Shown here one piece after another: positions 28,708 through 38,264 of a stretch of 64,000 nucleotides of DNA; positions within the stretch are counted from its first letter, which is position 1; the number at the start of each line of letters is the position of its first letter. Origin of the DNA: Pseudoalteromonas fuliginea (GTDB taxonomy: Bacteria; Pseudomonadota; Gammaproteobacteria; Enterobacterales; Alteromonadaceae); NCBI RefSeq assembly GCF_000690055.1, contig NZ_JJNZ01000013.1, forward strand, positions 1 to 64,000, given 5' to 3'. The notes beneath the pieces are model-generated. The model searched no databases. It saw only the letters and a list, made by a program, of their open reading frames with translations, and was not told where the DNA came from. The translations under genes were made by a program, and so were the position numbers.

Positions 28708-29886
28708 TTATTCCTCTTTCAGCGCAAGTTGAGTTACATCAGTTTTATCAGGCGCAATATCTTCAACTTTTACTGCCATACCTTCAGTTGGGTATTCAAG
28801 CGCTGAGGTAACAATTTGCTCGCCATTTTTTAACCCTTGGCTGGCTATAATCATGCCGTTTTGTTCGCGTATAATATTGAGAGTTTTAAACGACAATGTT
28901 AAATCGTCATTTAAAATTACAATTTTATTATCTTTAACTAAGTGGTGCGCAACAATAATTGCGTTATCAAGTGGGCGACCTTCAATGGTAGCGTTAATGT
29001 ACGAACCAAAACGAAGAGGGCGTGTTTTATCGCCATAAGGTGTTGCAAGTTGTGCAACCAAGTAGCTCATACGGCTTGTTTGATCAACCACACCTTCGGT
29101 GCGAATTACTTTGGCCTGCCACATTGTTTGCTTACCCGCGTATTCTGCGTTAAATGTAACATTTGAGCCTACGCCGCCATTTTTTAAATATTGCAGTTCT
29201 TGATCGGCAACCGGTAAACGTACCTCTGCAACTGAGGTTGCACTCAATGCACCAAAACTATTACCTGGGTTTACTACTGACCCCAAGCTAATTGTGCGCT
29301 CATTAATAATGGCATCATAAGGGGCTTTAATATAAGTACGTTCAAGATTGCGGCTAGCACGCTTAACACTTGCTTGAGCAGAGCGGTAACGCGCTAATTT
29401 TTCTGCCAGCTGTGGTTTTCGTAAATAAAGTTCTGATGCAATAGCGTCGCTTGAGTCTGACTTAATACGCTCCCACTCAGCTTTTGCTACATGTGCTTGT
29501 GCGCGTTCTATTTCAAGTGCAGAGCTTGCTTGTGCTAAACCTGCTTGCGCTTCAATAAAGTCTGCCTCGTAATCATTTGCATCAATTCGTGCTAAAATAT
29601 CGCCTTGCTTTACAAACGCGCCTTCAACAAATTGATCTGATACCGAAATAACTTGCCCGCTAACTTGTGCTATCAGCTCGGTACGGTCCTTTGGTTTAAC
29701 AATGCCGTACGATTTAACATCGAGCGTTATAGAATCTAAAAGTACGCTTTGTGTTGCTACTAAAGGACGTAAATCTTGCTCTGGCTTTTCTTCAGGTGGC
29801 TGTTTCATCATCTTAAAGGCTATAGCTAGCGCAATGCCGCCTGCTAAAACAGCGATTGGGAGTATTATTTGTTTTGTAGTAGCCAC
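28708..29886 (-). CDS. RND periplasmic adaptor (membrane fusion) protein
   Basis: HlyD/AcrA-type adaptor. I prefer the GTG at 29886, which has AAGGAA seven bases upstream, giving 392 residues; an ATG at 29901 is also possible. An uncleaved or signal-type hydrophobic helix (IILPIAVLAGGIALAIAF) precedes the biotinyl-lipoyl segment (QVSGQVISVSDQFVEGAFVKQGDILARID), an alpha hairpin, then the second lipoyl half (YIKAPYDAIINERTISLGSVVNPG) and beta domains. It couples the adjacent pump to an outer-membrane channel encoded elsewhere. Confidence 0.92.
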   Translation of the reverse strand: MATTKQIILPIAVLAGGIALAIAFKMMKQPPEEKPEQDLRPLVATQSVLLDSITLDVKSYGIVKPKDRTELIAQVSGQVISVSDQFVEGAFVKQGDILARIDANDYEADFIEAQAGLAQASSALEIERAQAHVAKAEWERIKSDSSDAIASELYLRKPQLAEKLARYRSAQASVKRASRNLERTYIKAPYDAIINERTISLGSVVNPGNSFGALSATSVAEVRLPVADQELQYLKNGGVGSNVTFNAEYAGKQTMWQAKVIRTEGVVDQTSRMSYLVAQLATPYGDKTRPLRFGSYINATIEGRPLDNAIIVAHHLVKDNKIVILNDDLTLSFKTLNIIREQNGMIIASQGLKNGEQIVTSALEYPTEGMAVKVEDIAPDKTDVTQLALKEE

Positions 29887-30055
29887 AAGGCATTCCTTCA
29901 TAATTGGTGGTGACAGAGCAATAATACGCAATAAAGTGTTTACAAGCTGTTTTAAGATGTAACAAAGCATTACATATGTGTGTTACAACTCGCTATGCGA
30001 CTAATTAAGTTCCTAAAAAGAAATTAAAGTAAGTGTTTTTTATTCAGAGGAAATT

Positions 30056-30319
30056 ATGAAAACCGAATCGATGAATTGCAGGCTAGGCTGCGGCGCATGT
30101 TGTATTGCGCCAAGTATTAGTTCGCCTATTCCAGGTATGCCAAATGGTAAAAAAGCCGGAGAGCGCTGTATTCAGCTGGACGAACGTAATTTATGTAAGT
30201 TATTTGGTGATGAAAGTCGGCCTAAAGTGTGTAGCGATTTTAGCGCCACGTTTGATGTGTGCGGGTCAACAAATGCACAAGCTCTAGCGCTTATTACAGA
30301 GCTCGAAGAGCTCACTTAG
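30056..30319 (+). CDS. YkgJ-family cysteine-cluster protein
   Basis: 87 residues with seven Cys in the YkgJ pattern: CRLGCGACC near the start, then CIQLDERNLCKLF, SRPKVCSDFSAT and VCGS. The family is thought to hold a metal, possibly an iron-sulfur or zinc centre; the biochemical role is not established. A strong AGAGGAAA site precedes the ATG. The gene is followed by the first repeat array. Confidence 0.87.
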   Translation: MKTESMNCRLGCGACCIAPSISSPIPGMPNGKKAGERCIQLDERNLCKLFGDESRPKVCSDFSATFDVCGSTNAQALALITELEELT

Positions 30320-30377
30320 TGAGCTATTAAAATACACATATATTTACACTTATTTATTACTGTGTATTTATTTTAAG

Positions 30378-31242
30378 TAATTAAAAGCTGCGCTTTTCAC
30401 GCGAGCAAGCTCTGCGTCTACCGCCAAAGTGTAGGTTTGTGTCTGTTTTTGCAGACGTAAAGCTTGCTTACGTAACGGGCATTGCCCGTCAATAAGGTTC
30501 ACAAAGACGGTAAAAGTCGCTGGACTCTAAATAATTAAAAGCTGCGCTTTTCACGCGAGCAAGCTCTGCGTCTACTGCCAAAGTGGAGGTTTGTGTCTGT
30601 TTTTGTAGACGTAAAGCTTGCTTACGTAACGGGCATTGCCTGTCAATAAGGTTCATAAAGACGGTAAAAGTCGCTGGACTCTAAATAATTAAAAGCTGCG
30701 CTTTTCACGCGAGCAAGCTCTGCGTCTACCGCCAAAGTGTAGGTTTGTGTCTGTTTTGTAGACGTGAAGCTTGCTTACGTTACGGGCATTGCCTGTTAAT
30801 AAGGTTCACAAAGACGGTAAAAGTCGCTGGACTCTAAATAATTAAAAGCTGCGCTTTTCACGCGAGCAAGCTCTGCGTCTACTGCCAAAGTGGAGGTTTG
30901 TGTCTGTTTTTGCAGACGTAAAGCTTGCTTACGTAACGGGCATTGCCTGTCAATAAGGTTCACAAAGACGGTAAAAGTCGCTGGACTCTAAATAATTAAA
31001 AGCTGCACTTTTCACGCGAGCAAGCTCTACGTCTACCGCCAAGGTGTAGGTTTGTGTCTGTTTTGTAGACGTGAAGCTTGCTTACGTTACGGGCATTGCC
31101 CGTCAATAAGGTTCACAAAGACGGTAAAAGTCGCTGGACTCTAAATAATTAAAAGCTGCGCTTTTCACGCGAGCAAGCTCTACGTCTACCGCCAAGGTGT
31201 AGGTTTGTGGTTGTTTTGTAGACGTGAAGCTTGCTTACGTTA
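30378..31242. repeat. Tandem array of ~154-bp palindromic units (array 1)
   Basis: Five complete copies and one partial copy begin at 30381, 30535, 30689, 30842, 30996 and 31149, with spacing of 153-154 bases and few differences between copies. Each unit holds a mini-hairpin AAAAGC/GCTTTT, an arm ACGCGAGCAAGCTCTGCGTC, a linker, the roughly complementary arm GTAGACGTGAAGCTTGCTTA, and a second mini-hairpin ACGGGC/GCCCGT. The two long arms could pair over about 23 positions. The array fills the gap between convergent ykgJ-like and TonB-receptor genes and ends four bases from the latter. No coding potential. Confidence 0.9.
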
Positions 31243-31246
31243 ATGG

Positions 31247-33100
31247 TTACCAACTATACGTTGCGCTTAACGTATATTGCTCACCGCGCCCAGGTGTACC
31301 TGGTATTTCTTCAAACGACTCATCCCATAAGTTATCTGCTGCTAAGGTGATAAATAAATTACTCAACTGTGGCGGCGTTATTTTAAGCGTTAGCTGGGTA
31401 AATAACGCGTTGTCATTGCCGTTTCTAAGTGTATTTTTGTGTTGTGTACGCCATTCGTTATCTATTCTAAATTCTAAAATATCAGTTGGGTTGTAAACAG
31501 CGCCAAGTGTTAAACGGTGATCAGGAAAGTTTAACGCGTAAAAACTGGCATCAATATCGGCTGCGCCGTAGTTTTCTGATTTATGTAAATAGGTGTAGCT
31601 TGCTATAAGTTTTGCTGTATCAAAGTGCTTAGTCGCTAAAAATTCAACCCCTGCAGTATCAATATCAACTGGGTTTGCAAAGCGCGCTGAAGTTGAATCA
31701 AAATTAAAGGTCCAATCGGTTAAGTTATTATCTTTTCGATAAAAAATAGCCGAGTTTAACTGCCAGCTTTGTTCTTCAAGTAATAAACCTAGCTCCAAGT
31801 TTGATGTGGTTTCGCGCTCAAGGTTGTAGTTACTTCTAAATAACCCGCCTGAATCACTGCCGCCAATGGCTGTGTAGCCTGCAACTTGACTCGCCTGCGC
31901 GTATGATAAGTAAAGAGTTTGCGCTGTGCCGTCACTATTTTGGGTGTTTAAGGTTATGTCACCAATAGCTGATACTTCAGCATCATCACGATTTGTATCG
32001 TCATAGGCTGCGCCTAAACGAAAGGTAAGTTGTTTATTATCCTCAAGCGCCATTTTGTATTCAGGCAATACGCTTAATTTATAATACTTACGAGAGGTAA
32101 AGTTGTTTTCAAGTGTGGTTGATTCAATCGAGTCATCAATAAATTGTGCAGAGTAATTTATTGCCAGTGCATCACTTTGTGCATGACGACCCGAAAGTCC
32201 AAGCGATTTAACTTCACTTTTATGAAAAGCTTCAAATGCACTAGGATTTTCGCGCGAGTAAATATAGTGATCGTCATGGGTACGATAATAAGAAGATACT
32301 TCAAAGTTGCTGTTACCAGCGTAGTTTTGCTTGTGATTAAGTATCCAAAGACGGGTTTCTAAATCTTCAGTTTCGTTAACGCCAAAAGGGGTGTACAAGT
32401 TAGGCCAGCCAAAAAACTTATCTTGTGAGCCAAAAAATAAATCTGTTTGGCTGTGCTCGCTAGCTAATTGAACGCGACCCGCTGCACGCGAAAAGTCATG
32501 ATCGCCATTATCAATGGTGCCATCACTTTGCGAATGAGAATACTCACCTTCAAAGCCCAGAGTATAGTTAGCTAAACTATCAAGTTGTGTGTTTTTAGCA
32601 GCGTGAATACTTTGCAGATTAAAGTCGTTTGTACCAGTACCAAGGGATACACTACCGCCAGTAATAATCGGTTTCCAACCAAATGAAACCGTACCTACAG
32701 AGCTATTCATACCGTAAAGTGCGTTATCGGCACCGGTTAAAACATCTGGGCCGCTTAGCATTTGCGGTGCAATGGGGATTTCAGCAAAATAATGACCAGA
32801 TTGCGGGTCAAGCAGGGTAGCGCTTCCTACTCTAAAACCGGTGTTTTCGAAAATACCGCCGCGTATAGTTACATCAGCCTGCGCCTCAGCCATATTACGC
32901 GATTGAAGGTCAACACGAGGGTCATATTCTAAATTAGAAATAGGCGAGTCGAATGTACCTACTGGCAACTTATTTGCAGTGGGTGAGGCCTCAACCGTTA
33001 TTTTCTCGATTGCCGACTCATCAGATAGCGTATTAGCATTAGCAAATGCAGTAACGCTGCATAATATTGCAGGTATTATAAGGTGTGGTGTGCGATTCAT
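31247..33100 (-). CDS. TonB-dependent outer-membrane receptor
   Basis: 617 residues: a signal peptide ending ANA (about 1-22), a TonB-box-like IEKITVEA segment, a plug domain (AEAQADVTIRGGIFENTGFRVG, GPDVLTGADNALYGMNSSVGTVSF) and a ~480-residue beta-barrel ending in YSW with a terminal aromatic. Plug sequence and overall length suggest a smaller receptor for a vitamin or metal complex, but the ligand is not evident and no ABC importer lies nearby. The repeat array abuts its 3' end. Confidence 0.9.
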   Translation of the reverse strand: MNRTPHLIIPAILCSVTAFANANTLSDESAIEKITVEASPTANKLPVGTFDSPISNLEYDPRVDLQSRNMAEAQADVTIRGGIFENTGFRVGSATLLDPQSGHYFAEIPIAPQMLSGPDVLTGADNALYGMNSSVGTVSFGWKPIITGGSVSLGTGTNDFNLQSIHAAKNTQLDSLANYTLGFEGEYSHSQSDGTIDNGDHDFSRAAGRVQLASEHSQTDLFFGSQDKFFGWPNLYTPFGVNETEDLETRLWILNHKQNYAGNSNFEVSSYYRTHDDHYIYSRENPSAFEAFHKSEVKSLGLSGRHAQSDALAINYSAQFIDDSIESTTLENNFTSRKYYKLSVLPEYKMALEDNKQLTFRLGAAYDDTNRDDAEVSAIGDITLNTQNSDGTAQTLYLSYAQASQVAGYTAIGGSDSGGLFRSNYNLERETTSNLELGLLLEEQSWQLNSAIFYRKDNNLTDWTFNFDSTSARFANPVDIDTAGVEFLATKHFDTAKLIASYTYLHKSENYGAADIDASFYALNFPDHRLTLGAVYNPTDILEFRIDNEWRTQHKNTLRNGNDNALFTQLTLKITPPQLSNLFITLAADNLWDESFEEIPGTPGRGEQYTLSATYSW

Positions 33101-33253
33101 GTGTTTCTCATCATTTTTTATTTGTAGCTGCGGTTACAATTAATTTCAAAGCTTATATTTGAGCATGATAAAATAACTAAATGTAACAGCAGTCATTTTG
33201 TGCGCGATTGTACATTAATTTGTTAATAACTGCATTTGATAACCATTTACGTA

Positions 33254-33415
33254 ATACCGACTTTATTAAAAACATGGTCATTCTATCGTATTAAATAGCG
33301 CACTCACTGCGTTAAAAATTATTTATATAGAACAACTATATGTCATAATTTTCGCCTTGTTATTGCGCTATTTTCTTGGCGCTATAATAGAACACTATTT
33401 TAATGCAATCGGTAT
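33254..33415. mobile_element. MITE-like element upstream of msrA
   Basis: About 162 bases with terminal inverted repeats: left ATACCGACTTTATTAAAA, right reading ATACCGATTGCATTAAAA on the other strand (15 of 18 identical), flanked by TA/AT-rich sequence. It shares terminal and internal blocks with 20343-20433. It encodes no protein and resembles a non-autonomous transposable element. It ends 25 bases before the msrA start, so it may supply msrA leader or promoter sequence. The rest of the 33101-33440 gap shows nothing recognisable. Confidence 0.6.
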
Positions 33416-33440
33416 AATTACTTATTAGGTAACATTTATA

Positions 33441-33929
33441 ATGGATACTAAAGAATATAATACTATTTACTTTGCTGGTGGCTGCCTGTGGGGCGTACAA
33501 GAATTTTTAAAGCACTTACCAGGCGTAATAAGTACTGAAGCAGGGCGCGCTAATGGTACAAGCAGAACCACTGACGGCGAATACGATGGTTATGCCGAAT
33601 GCGTAAAGGTCATTTTTGATCCAAAAGCGGTTAGCTTAAACGAGCTATTTGGCTTCTTTTTTGAAATTATTGACCCGTATAGCATTAATAAACAAGGGGA
33701 TGACGTAGGCCCTAAATATCGCACTGCCATTTATAGCAAAAGCCAAGACCATTTAAAGGTTGCTAGCAATTATATAAGCCAGCGAAGTGATGCTGATAAA
33801 ATTGTGGTAGGGGTAGAGTTGCTAACTAACTACGTTCTAAGCGATCCTGAGCATCAAGACCGCTTAACTAATCATCCTGATGATTACTGTCATATACCGC
33901 TTGAGTTATTGCATAAGTATAAATCGTAA
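33441..33929 (+). CDS. msrA: Peptide-methionine (S)-S-oxide reductase MsrA
   Basis: Repairs oxidised methionine. 162 residues; catalytic motif GGCLWG (residues 14-19; most homologues have GCFWG), YDGYAECVKVIFDP, and the conserved EIIDPYSINKQGDDVGPKYRTAIY segment with the Asp/Tyr active-site residues. No C-terminal MsrB fusion. The catalytic Cys16 is present; a C-terminal resolving Cys may be C169-equivalent DYCHIP. It stands alone between two repeat features. Confidence 0.9.
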   Translation: MDTKEYNTIYFAGGCLWGVQEFLKHLPGVISTEAGRANGTSRTTDGEYDGYAECVKVIFDPKAVSLNELFGFFFEIIDPYSINKQGDDVGPKYRTAIYSKSQDHLKVASNYISQRSDADKIVVGVELLTNYVLSDPEHQDRLTNHPDDYCHIPLELLHKYKS

Positions 33930-33946
33930 ATTTAACGCGGTGTTTT

Positions 33947-34158
33947 TGTAGACGTGCAGCTTGCTGACGTGACGAGCGCAGCTCGTAATTTAAGGTTGAA
34001 TATAGCGTTAGGTAAAGGTAAGTGATTAGAAGCTATCGCTTCTCGCGCAAGCAAGCTTAGCGCCTACAGATAAGATAAAGCTTATCGTTTACAGGTAAAG
34101 ATTAATCGGTGTTTTTGTAGACGTGCAGCTTGCTGACGTGACGAGCGTAGCTCGTAAT
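33947..34158. repeat. Short palindromic repeat cluster (array 2)
   Basis: Two copies (33947-34000 and 34108-34158) of a module with GTAGACGTGCAGCTTGCTGA and the mini-hairpin ACGAGC/GCTCGT flank one inverted module (about 34028-34070) with AGAAGC/GCTTCT and GCAAGCAAGCTTAGCGCCTA. The arms are diverged relatives of those in arrays 1 and 3. The cluster lies between convergent msrA and a lipoprotein gene. Confidence 0.75.
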
Positions 34159-34194
34159 TACTTTATTTTAAAAGTCACAAAAATACACACCTAC

Positions 34195-34222
34195 AAAAAA
34201 GCTCACGTACTGTGAGCTTTTT
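34195..34222. terminator. Terminator between msrA and the DUF4136 gene
   Basis: An 11-pair stem (AAAAAGCTCAC / GTGAGCTTTTT) with a five-base loop and flanking A and T runs, placed between convergent genes. Confidence 0.88.
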
Positions 34223-34249
34223 CAAAACTAACTTATAGCTAATTTTAAC

Positions 34250-34801
34250 TTACTGCTGCTTTTGCGGCGGGAAGTTACTTAAAATTTCGCTCACTGTTTT
34301 ATTAATTGATGCTTCACGTTGCTCTGGCGATTGATTTTTCTTTAATCGACCTTCTTTTGCGCCGCGCCATACTAGCTGGTTAGATTCACGGTCTACAATA
34401 TCAATAATCAGTGTGCCCACTTCGTATTCACGCGCGGTTGTATCACGTTGAAAACCAGTACCCCAATAACCCCAATGCGGGCGGTAGTTTACATTAAATG
34501 TATCTACTTCAAGCTCTTTATCAACCGATGCATGATAATTAACAAGTACATCAGCATTTGCTGCATCAACTAATCTCATACCTAGTGTTTGGCTCAGCTC
34601 AGCGTTAACGGCAGTGCGAACACGTTTTTCCATTAGGCCATTAATTTGATAGTTATTTGTGTCTTTAGTTAGGCTGGCGTTTTCTACCCAAGCAAATGTT
34701 TTAAAATTACTAAAGTTAGCTGATTTATCGTAATCCCAATCTGGGGTTTGTGTACAGGCTGTAAGAAGTGCTAGCGCTGCAACAATAAGTATATTTTTCA
34801 T
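34250..34801 (-). CDS. DUF4136 family lipoprotein
   Basis: 183 residues from the ATG at 34801 (GGAG site). The signal ends in the lipobox LTAC, so Cys at about residue 15 is lipidated. The body contains DYDKSANFSNFKTFAWVEN and GTLIIDIVDRESNQLVWRGAKEGRL, the DUF4136 signature. The family is periplasmic or outer-membrane associated, function unknown. It lies downstream of mksB on the same strand (140 bases), but its own ribosome site and signal indicate an unrelated job. Confidence 0.85.
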   Translation of the reverse strand: MKNILIVAALALLTACTQTPDWDYDKSANFSNFKTFAWVENASLTKDTNNYQINGLMEKRVRTAVNAELSQTLGMRLVDAANADVLVNYHASVDKELEVDTFNVNYRPHWGYWGTGFQRDTTAREYEVGTLIIDIVDRESNQLVWRGAKEGRLKKNQSPEQREASINKTVSEILSNFPPQKQQ

Positions 34802-34941
34802 TACGTTTGCTCCAATAAAATGCATTAATTTAAAATAACACATATTGTTTGAATGTGTATTATTTAAACGTCCTAAATATTAGTCTAAACAAGAGGGCTG
34901 AACGACTAATTAACCTATGTTAATTAGTCGTTGTTTATTAG

Positions 34942-37716
34942 CTAATGTTCAACTTCAATCCAATCTTTTTCATCCACCCAGTTTTGTGCACCGTCTTTTA
35001 CCGAGCGAATCGGCACAATGTAGTCACAACTTATTTGTGGCTTAACTGAGGCAAATATAGGCACAAAACCAAAGCTTAGTGCGGTTTCTATAATCGCTTT
35101 TTGATTTTGTGGGTCAATGTCGGCCGCTTCATCTATATAAATTGGTATACGGTATAGGTTTTGTTCCTGATCGCTTAATAAGTAACGAATAAACAACATG
35201 CCACATAATAACTTAATCGTAATACGTGTGCCGTTTGAACCCGCCGAATCTATTTTTTCAAAGTGTTCGGTTTCACCTGCGCGGTTAACCACTTCAAATC
35301 GAATATCAAATAAATCGGTAAGTGTTAAACCCGCTTTATCTGATGCGAGTTTAATTAAGTGATCTTTCGCTTCGTTTACCGCACTTTCGCTGTAAGGTTC
35401 TTGGCTAAGTAAATCAAGCGTGTCACCTTGCTCAAACTGATGCGACGTACTGATAATGGTATCTATACTATCAACCAGCATTTTGCGCGGTATTACGTTA
35501 ATTTTAAACGCTTGCAGGTTTGAAATACGGTGCTGGCTTATGCCTTTATTAAAGCTATTCATTTCGCGACGAAGGCGGTCTAAATCTTCTCGCAAGCCTT
35601 TAATAGTTGCGGCCACTTCGGTAAGTGCAACACGCGCTTGGCGTTCAACAGCATCGCGTTCGTTATCAATATTATGAAAGGCGCTTATTAGCTTTTGGTA
35701 TTTAGTATATTCGTCGTTTTCGTTGTCGAATTTAGTAATACCCGCGTTATATACATGCAAATAGGTGTTACGCACGTTTATGTCAAAATTACGCAGCTCT
35801 TGGCAGTCTTTATTAAAGTGATGAACAAGGTCGCTTAAATTATCAAAGTCGACCGTAATATCAATCATGTACGGGGTTACTTTACCGCTGTATAAATCAA
35901 GCGTGTGGTCAATTCGCTCGCTTTTAACTTGGCGTAAGCGCTCAGTTTGGCGATTAATTTGCTCTTGTTTCGATTTAATTAACGAGCGACGATCGGCAAT
36001 TGAGCCACTATTTTTTTGAATATCTTGCAGGTAGTCGTCAACTTGTTCGCGCTCAGCTAATAACTGCTCTTTTAGCATGGCTTGCGCTTCAACCGACTGC
36101 TGCATTATATCAAACTGCTCTAAGCGTTTTAGCGCGTTCTCTGCGCTCATAAGCTCATCGTATAACGCGTCTTTCTCTTTTTGCTTGTCGGCAACGTTTG
36201 CTGCAACATCGCGCTGTTGCTTAAACTCTTTAAGTGAATGCTCAAGAGCATTTAACTGAGCGGTTAATTGCTCTTTGTTTTCGCCGCTTTGCATTTGCAC
36301 AGGCGAGAGCTTTTTAAGCTTAATGCTCGCACCTGGTAGCGTTAATACGCCGCCTTTAACGTTTTCACTTAATAGCGATAAAAACTCACCAAAGGCGACT
36401 TCGTCATCAATGGTTATATCGCCATTAGTGGTGGTCGCAAACGAGAGAATATCAGGATTTAAAATCCGCGATATTTCTTCTACTTCTTTTAACGAGAGGT
36501 CTTCGCGCATGCGGGTAAACAAATTAAACTCAAGATTTTTAAGTTGCAGCTTTAAGCTTTTAATTTGTTTTTGTGTTTCGCTAATGCGGTAGTCAAGCGT
36601 GTGTAGGCTTTGCCCTTGTGCGCTGGTTATAGAGTGCGAAAGCGACTCGTAATCTTGCTTTAACTGAGTCAGGCTGGTTTTAAGCGTGGCTTTATTTACT
36701 AGTTCAAACTCGCTTTTAAGCGCATCGTAATCTAAAAACCATTGCTCAATTTGAGTTTGTCTGCGCTCTATATCACGCGATTGCTGTACGTATAGGCTTT
36801 GTTTTTGCTCAAACTCGTGTTTTTCGTGCTCTATATCTTCAAGGGCTATGGCAAGCTCAGAGAGTTGCGATTCTTGATAGGTATCAAAATCAATCAGTGC
36901 TTGGTCAATTTTAGGTGCGTATGCGGCTAATTTACCTTTAAGCACGGTTTGGTTTTCAAGCATTGATTCAAGCGCGGCTATTGGCTCTTGCATTGACTCA
37001 AGGGCTTTTAATTCGCGTTTTGAGCGATTTACTTTATCAAACGAGCGACGCCATACTTCATAAAAGTCGACTTTAGAGTTCGACATATGGCGTTCAAACA
37101 CGCGTAGCATAAAGCGTTTTACGTCGCTTGCGCCTAATTTGTGTAAGTTAAGAATACGTCTAAATATTTCTTTATAAATAGAGGAGTCTTGCACATTATT
37201 AAGCGGGATCATTTTTAAGTTAATGTCGCCGTCAAATGGGGTTGCGCCGCCAGTCAATAGCGCGTTTAACTCTTGTGCTTTTAACTCAATAGGGTTGTAG
37301 TTAAGCGATTTTAAATGGTTGAACAGCTTGGTAAATTTAATAATAGTTTTACCTTGCGTATACTGCTCTAAATCAAGCTTTCCTTGATAACAAAAGTACT
37401 GATGCGCGTAACCGGCAATTTTACCAAGTCCCGCAACGCCTATTACTACCGAGCCATGAGGCAAGTTAGCTTCTAGTAAAATGTACGACTGATCGGATGA
37501 AAAATAAAACTTACGGGTTTCATCTAAATCGTGTCCGTCCCATTCTGTTAAGCGTAAATCGTTAATAAGCGGGAACTGCAGGGCGTTAATAACCGAGCTT
37601 TTACCTGTGTTATTGGGCGCGCAAATAGAGCTGCTTTTATCAAGCGGGATCACACATTTTGCATAGCCTGCGGTGTTAAGTAGGGCGAGTTTACTTAGTC
37701 CGTATAGATTTTTCAT
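34942..37716 (-). CDS. mksB: MksB-like SMC ATPase (MukB-like condensin)
   Basis: 924 residues, much shorter than MukB (~1480) but as expected for MksB. Walker A is APNNTGKSS (33-41); long coiled coils run from about 230 to 750; the C-terminal head has GSNGTRITIKLLCGML in the signature position (about 823-838) and Walker B IPIYIDEAADID (Asp862, Glu863). It would dimerise, bind ATP and entrap DNA with MksE and MksF. It overlaps mksE by four bases (ATGA), showing tight coupling. No MksG/JetD gene follows, unlike Wadjet loci. Confidence 0.85.
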   Translation of the reverse strand: MKNLYGLSKLALLNTAGYAKCVIPLDKSSSICAPNNTGKSSVINALQFPLINDLRLTEWDGHDLDETRKFYFSSDQSYILLEANLPHGSVVIGVAGLGKIAGYAHQYFCYQGKLDLEQYTQGKTIIKFTKLFNHLKSLNYNPIELKAQELNALLTGGATPFDGDINLKMIPLNNVQDSSIYKEIFRRILNLHKLGASDVKRFMLRVFERHMSNSKVDFYEVWRRSFDKVNRSKRELKALESMQEPIAALESMLENQTVLKGKLAAYAPKIDQALIDFDTYQESQLSELAIALEDIEHEKHEFEQKQSLYVQQSRDIERRQTQIEQWFLDYDALKSEFELVNKATLKTSLTQLKQDYESLSHSITSAQGQSLHTLDYRISETQKQIKSLKLQLKNLEFNLFTRMREDLSLKEVEEISRILNPDILSFATTTNGDITIDDEVAFGEFLSLLSENVKGGVLTLPGASIKLKKLSPVQMQSGENKEQLTAQLNALEHSLKEFKQQRDVAANVADKQKEKDALYDELMSAENALKRLEQFDIMQQSVEAQAMLKEQLLAEREQVDDYLQDIQKNSGSIADRRSLIKSKQEQINRQTERLRQVKSERIDHTLDLYSGKVTPYMIDITVDFDNLSDLVHHFNKDCQELRNFDINVRNTYLHVYNAGITKFDNENDEYTKYQKLISAFHNIDNERDAVERQARVALTEVAATIKGLREDLDRLRREMNSFNKGISQHRISNLQAFKINVIPRKMLVDSIDTIISTSHQFEQGDTLDLLSQEPYSESAVNEAKDHLIKLASDKAGLTLTDLFDIRFEVVNRAGETEHFEKIDSAGSNGTRITIKLLCGMLFIRYLLSDQEQNLYRIPIYIDEAADIDPQNQKAIIETALSFGFVPIFASVKPQISCDYIVPIRSVKDGAQNWVDEKDWIEVEH

Positions 37717-38261
37717 TCCTCGTCCTCTGTTAAATAGGTTTCTTCGTTTACTTCCATGAGTGCATCTATGTAGCGGTGAATTGGCGCTTGTAGCATAAAG
37801 CCGCCTTCTACTTCACGGGCTAAACCTAAGCGCACCATGCGCAGGTAAACGTCTTTACGCAAATCAGATCCCGAAAATATCTCAAGCTGATCAAACAAAT
37901 GTTTGTTAATTTGCACCAGCGTTTGCATAAGCTCTAAATCGTTTACGTCGTCAAACAATGCGCGCATTGGGTCTTTACCCGTATTGGCGTAGTGCTCAAT
38001 TAAAATGTAAATGGTGAGCGCGATAGCGCGAGATATTTTGCCCATATTGGGTGTGCTTTCATCGCTACCAAAATAATAAAAGCCACGGCTATCGTGTTTT
38101 AAATCGTTACCTAGGGCGGTAAATAGGGCGGTGTAGTCTTCTATGTGTTGGTCAAGCTCTTGCCACATTACGTTGTCTTGCTCGCAAATGTGATAACCCG
38201 CTACTAATTTTTTATTAATGGCTTGTAGATGAGTTAGCTCGTCTAAGTTTATGTGTGTCAT
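37713..38261 (-). CDS. mksE: MksE-like condensin subunit
   Basis: 182 residues, mostly helical, with a winged-helix-like C-terminal half (LRKDVYLRMVRLGLAREVEGGFMLQAP) and an acidic tail. By size, order and overlap it is the MksE (kite-like) subunit linking the MksF kleisin to DNA. Its start is three bases after mksF and its end overlaps mksB. The sequence alone is a weak identifier; context gives the call. Confidence 0.8.
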   Translation of the reverse strand: MTHINLDELTHLQAINKKLVAGYHICEQDNVMWQELDQHIEDYTALFTALGNDLKHDSRGFYYFGSDESTPNMGKISRAIALTIYILIEHYANTGKDPMRALFDDVNDLELMQTLVQINKHLFDQLEIFSGSDLRKDVYLRMVRLGLAREVEGGFMLQAPIHRYIDALMEVNEETYLTEDEE

Positions 38262-38264
38262 GGT

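Noticed and set aside
30378..31242. CRISPR array
   Set aside because: Units are ~154 bases and conserved across their whole length; there are no short repeats with unique spacers and no cas genes nearby. The same holds for 47771-48606.
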